NCBI GenBank assembly: GCA_002420315.1 | Contig: DIHU01000093.1 | Coordinates: 1 to 5,458 of the forward strand | Direction: 5' to 3' | DNA length: 5,458 nucleotides | Source: Akkermansiaceae bacterium UBA5688 | Lineage (GTDB): Bacteria; Verrucomicrobiota; Verrucomicrobiia; Verrucomicrobiales; Akkermansiaceae | In this document: positions 1-5,458 of the stretch, piece by piece | Position numbering within the stretch: position 1 is the stretch's first letter | How the letters are laid out: each line of letters opens with the position of its first letter | Position numbers and translations under genes: made by a program | The notes under the pieces: generated by a model | The model's input: only the letters and a program-made list of their open reading frames with translations | Databases searched by the model: none | What the model was told of the DNA's origin: nothing

Positions 1-297
1 AAGACCGCGGTGACTCGGATTGATACTGCAGTTCGGTCGATCACCGAAGAGACGTTAAAGCTGGGAGGCAAACTTCTCATCACGGCCGATCATGGGAATT
101 GCGAATTCATGCGCAATGCTGATGGGTCGCCCCACACCGCCCATACGACTAATCTAGTGCACCTTTGGTATGTTGCTAAAGATTTTAAAGGCCGGAAGGT
201 TGAAGATGGTATTCTTGCCGATGTTGCCCCGACGTTGCTTGATATGATGGGTCTTAAACAACCGGAAGAGATGACAGGTAAGAGCTTGGTCAAGTAG
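1..297 (+). CDS. gpmI: 2,3-bisphosphoglycerate-independent phosphoglycerate mutase, C-terminal fragment
   Basis: This is the last 98 codons of cofactor-independent phosphoglycerate mutase, which interconverts 3- and 2-phosphoglycerate in glycolysis and gluconeogenesis in the cytoplasm. The 5' part lies left of the window; the frame is open from base 1 and ends at TAG 295-297. Visible signatures are LITADHGN, whose Asp-His pair corresponds to ligands of one of the two catalytic Mn ions in this alkaline-phosphatase-superfamily enzyme, and PHTAHTTN, whose second His is a ligand of the other Mn. These are followed by the standard ending ILADVAPTLLDMMG and a final MTGKSL. The family is about 510 residues long, so roughly four fifths is missing. 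The C-terminus looks intact. The last 8 bp overlap the 3' end of the opposing glycosyltransferase gene. The ATG at base 94 and the GTG at base 10 are internal codons, not starts. Family assignment is very secure. Confidence 0.96.
   Translation, partial: KTAVTRIDTAVRSITEETLKLGGKLLITADHGNCEFMRNADGSPHTAHTTNLVHLWYVAKDFKGRKVEDGILADVAPTLLDMMGLKQPEEMTGKSLVK
290..297. other. 8-bp convergent overlap of gpmI and glycosyltransferase 3' ends
   Basis: The gpmI TAG (295-297, +) lies inside the last codons of the glycosyltransferase, whose TGA reads from 292 to 290 on the minus strand. There is no intergenic space and no hairpin with a T-tract here, so no conventional terminator for either gene can be placed between them. 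Each transcript must run into the opposing coding sequence or stop by a factor-dependent mechanism. Confidence 0.9.
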
Positions 298-1423
298 CGC
301 GATTCAAAAGAGATTCGTAAAGGGTTACGACATCAGACGCAACATCTTCCCAGTCACGAATCGGTAGAGGTTCAATCGTAATACCTGCATCGAGTTGCTT
401 TAAAATACCACTTGCCATCTGTTCGGTGTCGAAGGCATCTATGGTCTTGGCTTCGGGTAGGATTTCAGCAGCTCCCGATTGTTTTGATATCACGGCAGGA
501 ACACCAAATTGCGCAGCTTCAAGGGCTGAGAGACCAAATGGTTCCGATACGGAAGGCATGCAGTAGACATCGGCCATCGAGAGGAGGTCTCGAATTTTTT
601 CACGACCAAGGAAGCCAGTGAAGTGACATCGATTTGCGATACCGAGCCGGATGCTTTTGGTCATTAAAGTTTTAAGTTGATCTCCCGTTCCAGCCATCAC
701 GAAACGAACATTTGAAATTTGGGACAGAACTTTTTGGGCAATCTCCAGAAAGTGACTCGGACCTTTTTGCCTTGTCATTCTACCGAGAAAAACCACGAGA
801 TGATCGGGAAAAGGTTTGGGGTGGCGATAGGCTTGAATAGGAGAAATGCCATTGTGGATAACGGAAATCTTTTCTGGATTGGCATCGTAGTAATCGGTGC
901 AGATTTTCTTAGTGTAATGACTGACCGCAATAACGTGATCAGCTTTTTGCAGCATCTGCTTCTCGAGATTGTAAATCTGTCCCTGCTCGTCAGGCCCTGC
1001 TCGGTCGTAATTGAGCGAATGAACGTGAAATATGAGGGGTTTTCCTGATTTTTCCCGAATCTTGAGAGCCGCGATTGCGGTCAGCCAATCGTGGGCGTGA
1101 ATGACATCAAAAGAAATTTCCTTTGATGCCTCAATGGCTTCATCGGAATACATTTCAACTCTTTCATCCAAGTCTTTATTATATATCTCCTCGGTTTGGT
1201 TGGCATCGAGATATGGGTCGAAATCGGCTGGATGAGTAAGATAATGGGTTGGAATGATTCGAATTTTCTTTTTTGAGGCAGAATTTCTAAATTTTGGTAG
1301 GAACAGGCTCAGCTCGGATCGGGGTGCGAGTGCATTAACTAATCCCTCGCAAGCAACGCCTAGCCCGCCATTGATGAAGGGCGGGAATTCCCAGCCAAGC
1401 ATAAGTGTGCGAATTCTAGCCAT
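290..1423 (-). CDS. GT4/GT5-like glycosyltransferase (glycogen synthase-type)
   Basis: This 377-residue GT-B glycosyltransferase probably transfers a sugar from a nucleotide-sugar donor in the cytoplasm. The N-terminal Rossmann domain opens with MLGWEFPPFINGGLG (residues 8-22), which resembles the glycine-rich acceptor/donor loop of glycogen synthases. HAHDW follows at 109-113 and HNGI at 190-193. The C-terminal donor domain has GRMTRQKG (214-221), with Arg215 and Lys220 as the expected diphosphate-binding pair, and SEPFGLSALEA (293-303), where Glu294 and Glu302 form the E-x7-E motif. SVSEPFG plus ISKQSG is typical of GT4 proteins often annotated as glycogen synthase and sometimes found next to amylase-type genes. 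It is shorter than classical GT5 GlgA (about 480 residues). The ATG at 1421-1423 lies next to the Rossmann motif; no clear Shine-Dalgarno precedes it. It diverges from the GH31 gene. Glycosyltransferase is secure, but an alpha-glucan product is inferred, and another glycan or trehalose-like product is possible. Confidence 0.93.
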   Translation of the reverse strand: MARIRTLMLGWEFPPFINGGLGVACEGLVNALAPRSELSLFLPKFRNSASKKKIRIIPTHYLTHPADFDPYLDANQTEEIYNKDLDERVEMYSDEAIEASKEISFDVIHAHDWLTAIAALKIREKSGKPLIFHVHSLNYDRAGPDEQGQIYNLEKQMLQKADHVIAVSHYTKKICTDYYDANPEKISVIHNGISPIQAYRHPKPFPDHLVVFLGRMTRQKGPSHFLEIAQKVLSQISNVRFVMAGTGDQLKTLMTKSIRLGIANRCHFTGFLGREKIRDLLSMADVYCMPSVSEPFGLSALEAAQFGVPAVISKQSGAAEILPEAKTIDAFDTEQMASGILKQLDAGITIEPLPIRDWEDVASDVVTLYESLLNRAT

Positions 1424-1446
1424 GATTGTTTAAAGATGGTGTTTTT

Positions 1447-1466
1447 TTGTATCTGAGTTGTATCTG
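1447..1466 (+). repeat. Tandem 9-bp direct repeat TTGTATCTG, 11-bp period
   Basis: TTGTATCTG occurs at 1447-1455 and again, identically, at 1458-1466, with 2 bp (AG) between. The 11-bp period is about one turn of the DNA helix, so both copies would face the same side. The location between two divergent sugar-metabolism genes is where a repressor or activator site would be expected. No protein can be named as its ligand, and chance remains possible for two copies of 9 bp. Confidence 0.45.
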
Positions 1467-1473
1467 CAATGGC

Positions 1474-1479
1474 GGGAGG
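1474..1479 (+). promoter_or_regulatory. Shine-Dalgarno-like GGGAGG that could support a GTG start at 1486
   Basis: GGGAGG resembles the anti-16S consensus and ends 6 bases before an in-frame GTG at 1486-1488 of the GH31 gene. It is too far (27 bases) from the ATG at 1507 to serve it well. An ATG at 1481 lies one base after it, but is in another frame and stops after four codons. The other two complete starts in the window show no clear Shine-Dalgarno, so this match may be fortuitous. Confidence 0.35.
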
Positions 1480-1506
1480 CATGCGGTGTGCTTAGTCTCC
1501 TGGCAG

Positions 1507-3897
1507 ATGCAAACAGTTAACGAAGAAACCTTCGAGAAAGATAACTATATTGAGACCGGTATGCCAGCTGAAGCTGGAGAACTCTTTCCTGGCAAGGTAG
1601 TGGAACACCGTGATGAGGGCTCTCTTCAGGTATTCGTATGTGATAATTTTTGCGCTCTTTCGGTGATGTGTGTTGAAGTTGGAGTTATTCGGTTCCGGTT
1701 TTCTGTAACTGGCGCTTATGCGGATGATTTTTCATATGCAGTGGTGCCAAAAGCCTTAGAAAAAGCATTCCCACCTGAGGTTTCAGAAACAAAGAAGCAC
1801 TACGTTCTCAAGACCGGAGAACTTGTCGTGATGATTTCACGTGATGGATTAAAGATTCGAATTGAGGATAAGAAAGGTGTTTTACTCTCGGAAGATGAGA
1901 AAGGATTTCATTGGCGCCAAAACGACACTTATGGCGGAGAAGTTGTCATGATGAGCCGGGCCATTCAGTCCCGAGAACATTTTTATGGTTTGGGAGACAT
2001 TCCTGGTCACAAGAATTTGCGAGGACAACGCCGCCAGCTTTGGGGAAGTGATGTTTATGGTTATAATGCTGAAACTAATCCGCTTTATAAAAATATCCCA
2101 TTCTTCATTGGATTGCATCACGCAAAGGCATACGGAATATTTTTTGATAATACCTTCCGATCCTTTTACGACTTCGGTGGTGAGCGTGAGACAGTGAGTA
2201 GTTTTTGGGCCCAAGGCGGAGAGATGAATTTCTACTTTATGCACGGTCCTTCGGTTCCAGAAGTTGTTCGGGAATATAGTCGCTTGACCGGTAAGCCTGA
2301 GTTGCCACCACTTTGGGCACTCGGTTTTCATCAGTGTAAGTGGTCATATAAAAGTGAAATCGAGGTGATGGGTATTGCTGATGGTTTTAAAAAGAGGGGA
2401 ATTCCATGTGACGCAATTTATGTTGATATTGATTACATGGATGGATTTCGTTGCTTTACTTGGAATCGTGATGATGGGGGTTATCCAAATCCTAGTCGAA
2501 TGACAAAGCGTCTTGAGAAGGAAGGGATCAAGATGGTTGGGATCATTGATCCTGGTATTAAAATCGATGAGAACTATGAGATTTATCAGAGTGGAAAGAA
2601 AGGTGACATGTTCTGCAAGCGGATGGATGGGCCTTTAATGACTGGTAATGTCTGGCCGGGGCCATGTCATTTTCCCGATTTCACTAGTCCAAAAACCCGC
2701 GATTGGTGGGCTGATCTCTTTCCGCCTTTTATGCATGAAAGTGGCTTAGCAGGAATTTGGACTGACATGAATGAGCCAGCGGTATTTAATGAGCAAAAGA
2801 CTTTTCCCCGCGATGTTCGACATGACTTTGACGGCCATCCATGTTCCCATCGAAAGGCCCATAATGTATATGGCATGCAGATGTCTCGCGCGACTCGAGA
2901 AGGTATTCGGAGAGCTTTTCCAGAAAATCGACCCTTTGTAATCACACGTTCGGCATTTTCCGGAACGCAGCGGTATAGCTCAGCCTGGACCGGCGATATT
3001 GAATCAACTTGGGAGCACCTTAAGATTGGTAACATCCAATGTCAGCGTTTGGCGCTATCGGGGTATTCGTTTGTTGGTACTGATATTGGTGGCTTTTCTG
3101 GTGTTGCAGAGGGTGAACTCTTCATCCGCTGGTTGCAGATGGGCGTTTTCCATCCCTTTTGTCGGGTGCACAGTTCGGGTGACGAGAATGATCAGGAGCC
3201 GTGGTCGTTTGGAGAACCATACACAAGCATTGCTAAGAAGTTTATCGAACTCCGTTACCAAATGCTGCCCTACCTTTATACCGTTTTTGAGGAACACACC
3301 CGCAGCGGTGATCCAATTCTGCGCTCATTGATTTATTTGGATGCAGATGATCCAGAGTGCCATAACCGTGTCGAAGAATTTGGGGTTGGGCCAAGTTTGT
3401 TGACTTGCCCGATCTCTAAGCCGGGAGTTGAAGGGCGTTGGTTTTATCCTCCAAAGGGTCTATGGTATAACTTCTGGACAAATGAGAAGGTTTTGGGCGC
3501 TGAAGAAAGGTGGGTTGATGTTCCGCTTGAGTCGACGCCTCTTTTTGTAAGGGCCGGAACGATCCTGCCATTATCGCCGGTGCGTTTAAGCTCATCGGTT
3601 GATCTTCCTTATATGGAACTCCATGCCTACCTAGCTGATGAAGAAGGTGAGGGCGGTCTTTATGAGGACGTTGGAGATGGTTATGGAGTCTCGATAAAAA
3701 AGACGTTTAAGCTTAGGGATCAGAAGTTGATTCAAACTCGTAGTGGTGAATTCCAGCCAAATTATTCAGGCTATCACCTCATAATTCATGGCGCTGCTTG
3801 GAATAAGTTTTCCATTGATGGAGGTAAGGAAATGCCCTTCGAGTGTGGAAAAGTTTTTGAAATACCGGAATGCTTCGAGCTTGTGCAATTCTGGTAG
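1507..3897 (+). CDS. GH31 family alpha-glucosidase
   Basis: This 796-residue retaining glycoside hydrolase of family 31 probably releases alpha-D-glucose from the non-reducing ends of malto-oligosaccharides or related alpha-glucans (EC 3.2.1.20 type). Numbering from ATG 1507, an N-terminal beta-sandwich covers about residues 25-260. The (beta/alpha)8 barrel starts near PPLWALGFHQ (267-276) and contains DIDYMDG (307-313). The nucleophile Asp420 sits in IWTDMNEP, and the likely acid/base Asp497 in WTGDIEST. FHPFCRVHSS then matches the conserved FxPFxRxH segment. C-terminal beta domains fill about 600-796. WTDMNEP favours alpha-glucosidase over alpha-xylosidase. Length is normal and all key residues are present. 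No signal peptide is seen, so it probably acts in the cytoplasm. The start is uncertain: GTG 1486 (803 residues) has a better ribosome site, while TTG 1426 (823 residues) would begin only 2 bp from the divergent gene and add a Cys-rich tail. Conserved sequence begins only near GELFPGKV (residue 24). Confidence 0.95.
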   Translation: MQTVNEETFEKDNYIETGMPAEAGELFPGKVVEHRDEGSLQVFVCDNFCALSVMCVEVGVIRFRFSVTGAYADDFSYAVVPKALEKAFPPEVSETKKHYVLKTGELVVMISRDGLKIRIEDKKGVLLSEDEKGFHWRQNDTYGGEVVMMSRAIQSREHFYGLGDIPGHKNLRGQRRQLWGSDVYGYNAETNPLYKNIPFFIGLHHAKAYGIFFDNTFRSFYDFGGERETVSSFWAQGGEMNFYFMHGPSVPEVVREYSRLTGKPELPPLWALGFHQCKWSYKSEIEVMGIADGFKKRGIPCDAIYVDIDYMDGFRCFTWNRDDGGYPNPSRMTKRLEKEGIKMVGIIDPGIKIDENYEIYQSGKKGDMFCKRMDGPLMTGNVWPGPCHFPDFTSPKTRDWWADLFPPFMHESGLAGIWTDMNEPAVFNEQKTFPRDVRHDFDGHPCSHRKAHNVYGMQMSRATREGIRRAFPENRPFVITRSAFSGTQRYSSAWTGDIESTWEHLKIGNIQCQRLALSGYSFVGTDIGGFSGVAEGELFIRWLQMGVFHPFCRVHSSGDENDQEPWSFGEPYTSIAKKFIELRYQMLPYLYTVFEEHTRSGDPILRSLIYLDADDPECHNRVEEFGVGPSLLTCPISKPGVEGRWFYPPKGLWYNFWTNEKVLGAEERWVDVPLESTPLFVRAGTILPLSPVRLSSSVDLPYMELHAYLADEEGEGGLYEDVGDGYGVSIKKTFKLRDQKLIQTRSGEFQPNYSGYHLIIHGAAWNKFSIDGGKEMPFECGKVFEIPECFELVQFW

Positions 3898-3904
3898 AGC
3901 TACC
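3893..3904. repeat. Small inverted repeat spanning both convergent stop codons
   Basis: GGTAG (3893-3897) and CTACC (3900-3904) are inverted copies separated by AG. The + strand TAG stop of the GH31 gene (3895-3897) and the minus-strand TAG stop of the alpha/beta hydrolase (3902-3900) are symmetrically placed in the two arms. The stem is too short and has no flanking T-tract, so I do not call it a terminator. Confidence 0.4.
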
Positions 3905-4724
3905 CTAACTCATGGGCGATCCAGTGATTGAGATGCGTAAGAAACTGTCCACGCGTCGAGCCACAAAAGGGCTCGTGAAGTGCTTCTTTAATTTTCTTAA
4001 ATGAGATTTGATTTGAGGGGAGTTTTTTCAATCGATCTTCTAGAATTTGAATGGGGCAGACGGAATCGGAGTCTCCTTGGGTGAATAGAATTGGCTTTTT
4101 GAAGGCCATCTTAGCTAATTCTTCCCGGACTTCTTGAGCGGCGTCACGAAGCTCCCGAGCCCAGCCGATTGAAATTCGATCGTGGAAAAGGGCCTGGTCT
4201 TCATCAGTTTCGGCCCTGTCTATTTTATCGCCACAGTCTGAATTGCTGACCCCGGTGCTGACCGTTGTCGATGGGGAGATTTGTGCGGCCAAAGGTAGGG
4301 CGATTTTCATCCATCGATTGGCTTGAAGCATCGGATCGAGAAGTGGAGAGCTGATCCAAGCGGCTTCGAAAATGTTGACGTTTTGAAAGAGAAAACGCAT
4401 GGCCATGAGGCCACCCATAGAGTGACCTGCAATGACGATTTCACCTTCCAGTAATGAGAGCGAGTCCTGAAGGAGTTCGTCTGCGAAGCCGAGGCTAGGA
4501 ATAACTCCTCGTTTTCCCTTAGATCGACCGTGGCCTGGCATGTCGGTGAGTATACAGCGATAGCCAGCATCTACGAAGCCTTTGAGGATAGATGGGTAGC
4601 GGTCGATAAAATCGCCTTGTCCATGAAAGAAAATCAGGCCGCCTCGAACTGTGATCTCTGGATTTAGGGTGAGGCGGTGTAAAGTCTGATTCTGAATGTG
4701 GACTTGTGATACTTCTATCCTCAT
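3900..4724 (-). CDS. Alpha/beta hydrolase, S33/monoacylglycerol lipase-like
   Basis: This 274-residue cytoplasmic serine hydrolase has the alpha/beta fold and resembles the Hydrolase_4 (serine aminopeptidase S33-like) group, which includes lysophospholipases and monoacylglycerol lipases. In order: IFFHGQGDF (31-39) supplies the HG oxyanion-hole region; DMPGHGRSKGKRG (61-73) is the hallmark loop of lysophospholipase-like members; GHSMGG (100-105) is the nucleophile elbow with Ser102; a cap of about 130-205 follows; GDSDSVCP (217-224) carries the probable catalytic Asp220; and LHEPF carries His250. The triad is therefore complete and the length is usual. The ATG at 4722-4724 overlaps the upstream SirB1 stop as ATGA, which supports this start and implies translational coupling. 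No Shine-Dalgarno is needed or seen. Substrate is unknown: a lipid or other ester is the family-based guess, and a haloperoxidase or peptidase role cannot be excluded. It ends 2 bp from the GH31 stop. Confidence 0.93.
   Translation of the reverse strand: MRIEVSQVHIQNQTLHRLTLNPEITVRGGLIFFHGQGDFIDRYPSILKGFVDAGYRCILTDMPGHGRSKGKRGVIPSLGFADELLQDSLSLLEGEIVIAGHSMGGLMAMRFLFQNVNIFEAAWISSPLLDPMLQANRWMKIALPLAAQISPSTTVSTGVSNSDCGDKIDRAETDEDQALFHDRISIGWARELRDAAQEVREELAKMAFKKPILFTQGDSDSVCPIQILEDRLKKLPSNQISFKKIKEALHEPFCGSTRGQFLTHLNHWIAHELG
4721..4724 (-). other. ATGA stop/start overlap coupling SirB1-family gene to alpha/beta hydrolase
   Basis: On the minus strand the bases from 4724 down to 4721 read ATGA: ATG starts the alpha/beta hydrolase and TGA stops the SirB1-family gene. 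This 4-base overlap is the classic layout for terminating ribosomes to reinitiate on the next gene. With no Shine-Dalgarno-like purine run just upstream, it argues for one transcript and coupled translation. Confidence 0.85.
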
Positions 4725-5458
4725 GCACGGAAGGTTTTCATAAGATTCTGAACAAGAGTGGCATCGTCAAAGCGGCCAGCTTTGTTAAAAGCAAGATTCA
4801 TATTCGCGAGGATTCGAAGAAGCATGGCAGCGAGAGAGCAAGGTTGTTGCACTGCTTTCTTTGCCTCTGTGGAGAGTTCGGGGTGCTCATTGAGGAGCTG
4901 TTTTACGATGATTGGACGCCCTTTGTGAAAAGCATCGATCAAAGTGGGACCGTCTTGAGAGTCAATAAGACAGAGAAAATGCCCGGGATAATTTACTCCA
5001 TAAACGGTGAGGCTAAGTCTTTGAGCAACGAGGATATAAATGAGAGAGAGGCCAAGTGGATTGCTTTGCCCCTCGTCAAGTGACCAGGTTAAATCCGAAT
5101 TGCGTGGATCAAAAGGAACTGAGTGATTACCGGTAAAACGTCCCGACTTAAAGAGCCAGTCAGCGAGTTCACGAGCAGTGCCAACTTCGGGGTGGGCTTC
5201 CTGAGCTATGATGTCGAGTTCGTCGGAAAGACTAGGTCGCAGAGTAATACCATCGTGGAGAAAGTCCGAGATCAGACGGAGAAGGGCTTCAAAAGATTCG
5301 TAGTCGCCGTCTGGGTAGCTGAGAATGCTGGCGGGTACGATCCATTGTTCTTCAAGAAACCTCTGTCGACCGGCGTGAAGGGATTCGGAGAGGATCTTGC
5401 TTTCATCAGACTTGAGATTGATTCCAAGGGCCGCTAGGTCGTGGCTGGCATCTCCCTC
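4721..5458 (-). CDS. SirB1-family protein (transglutaminase-like fold plus TPR), 5' end outside window
   Basis: The minus-strand frame is open from the right edge to TGA 4723-4721, giving 245 visible residues; the start lies beyond the window. Counting from the edge, residues 120-163 match the SirB1/UPF0162 core (Transglut_core2): NSDLTWSLDEG, then NPLGLSLIYILVAQRL, then VYGVNYPGHFLC, with the conserved His at residue 160. The C-terminal stretch with SLAAMLLRILANMNLAF and RFDDATLVQ resembles the TPR-like helices that end these proteins. The part before residue 120 is predicted helical, with LSDELDIIAQEAHPEVG matching the usual N-terminal helices. E. coli SirB1 (YchA) is about 269 residues, so probably only a few dozen are missing. 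No Cys precedes residue 163, so a transglutaminase-type Cys nucleophile is absent. The biochemical function of the family is unknown. The only in-frame start codon noticed near the middle, TTG at 4942, falls inside the conserved domain and is not the start. Confidence 0.85.
   Translation of the reverse strand, partial: EGDASHDLAALGINLKSDESKILSESLHAGRQRFLEEQWIVPASILSYPDGDYESFEALLRLISDFLHDGITLRPSLSDELDIIAQEAHPEVGTARELADWLFKSGRFTGNHSVPFDPRNSDLTWSLDEGQSNPLGLSLIYILVAQRLSLTVYGVNYPGHFLCLIDSQDGPTLIDAFHKGRPIIVKQLLNEHPELSTEAKKAVQQPCSLAAMLLRILANMNLAFNKAGRFDDATLVQNLMKTFRA

Larger units (their letters stand above)
1424..1506. promoter_or_regulatory. Divergent intergenic control region between glycosyltransferase and GH31 gene
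   Basis: These 83 bp separate the two divergent start codons and must hold the promoters for both genes, unless transcription starts inside a coding sequence. The region is T-rich on the + strand, with a run of seven T at 1442-1448. TTGTTT at 1426-1431, followed after 18 bp by TATCTG at 1450-1455, is a weak sigma-70-like candidate for the GH31 gene. I see no comparable pair for the minus strand. A 9-bp direct repeat overlaps the putative -10. The region is deduced from gene orientation; the promoter elements themselves are tentative. Confidence 0.5.

Noticed and set aside
285..294. CTTGGTCAAG inverted repeat at the gpmI end as a terminator
   Set aside because: The stem is 4 bp with a 2-base loop, lies inside coding sequence and has no T-tract.
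1481..1495. Four-codon reading frame ATG-CGG-TGT-GCT-TAG just after GGGAGG, as a possible leader peptide
   Set aside because: Only one base separates it from GGGAGG, it is very short and has no attenuator hairpin downstream.
1882..2331. 149-codon minus-strand frame inside the GH31 gene
   Set aside because: It is antisense to the GH31 N-terminal region, whose translation matches the family throughout; no domain or ribosome site supports it.
2667..3331. Overlapping frames on both strands across the GH31 catalytic barrel (2667-3035, 2999-3331, 3055-3297)
   Set aside because: All are shadows of the region encoding both catalytic aspartates.
4706..5437. Two plus-strand open frames (4706-5083 and 5123-5437) that could be read as small hypothetical genes
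   Set aside because: They lie wholly antisense to the SirB1-family frame, which has recognisable conserved motifs; their own translations show no family features.
1..5458. CRISPR array, tRNA/rRNA, insertion sequence or prophage remnant
   Set aside because: No repeat-spacer periodicity, tRNA-like cloverleaf, terminal inverted repeats or transposase-like frame was seen; nearly every base is in a recognisable housekeeping or metabolic gene.

Overview
This is a compact stretch of a bacterial chromosome carrying five protein genes and almost no free intergenic DNA. GC content looks mid-range by eye. None of the five proteins has an obvious signal peptide or membrane segment, although the start of the fifth gene lies outside the window. 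No RNA gene, insertion sequence, CRISPR array or phage gene is visible. The organism cannot be fixed from this sequence. The glycosyltransferase resembles a type I associate with Bacteroidota, Verrucomicrobiota and some deltaproteobacteria. A Verrucomicrobiota-like Gram-negative is my low-confidence guess.

Layout: (1) At 1-297 (+) is the 3' end of gpmI, the cofactor-independent phosphoglycerate mutase. (2) At 290-1423 (-) is a GT4/GT5-like glycosyltransferase with a GWEFPP...GGLG N-terminus. It converges on gpmI and overlaps it by 8 bp. (3) An 83-bp divergent region (1424-1506) separates it from (4) a large GH31 alpha-glucosidase on the + strand, best read as 1507-3897. (5) An S33-type alpha/beta hydrolase (3900-4724, -) converges on the glucosidase with only 2 bp between the two stop codons. 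(6) A SirB1-family (transglutaminase-like plus TPR) gene occupies 4721-5458 on the - strand and runs off the right edge. Its stop overlaps the hydrolase start as ATGA, so these two genes form an operon. This last frame has no ATG inside the window and is easily missed. It stays open for 245 codons.

Functionally the left part is carbohydrate-centred. A possible alpha-glucan-building glycosyltransferase and an alpha-glucan-degrading GH31 enzyme diverge from one control region, next to a glycolytic mutase. The right-hand SirB1/hydrolase pair has no evident link to sugar metabolism, and its substrate is unknown. I see no convincing new biological system. The points worth a second look are the shared divergent region with a 9-bp direct repeat spaced one helical turn apart, the uncertain GH31 start, the coupled SirB1/hydrolase pair with no transglutaminase-type cysteine, and the very tight convergent gene ends.
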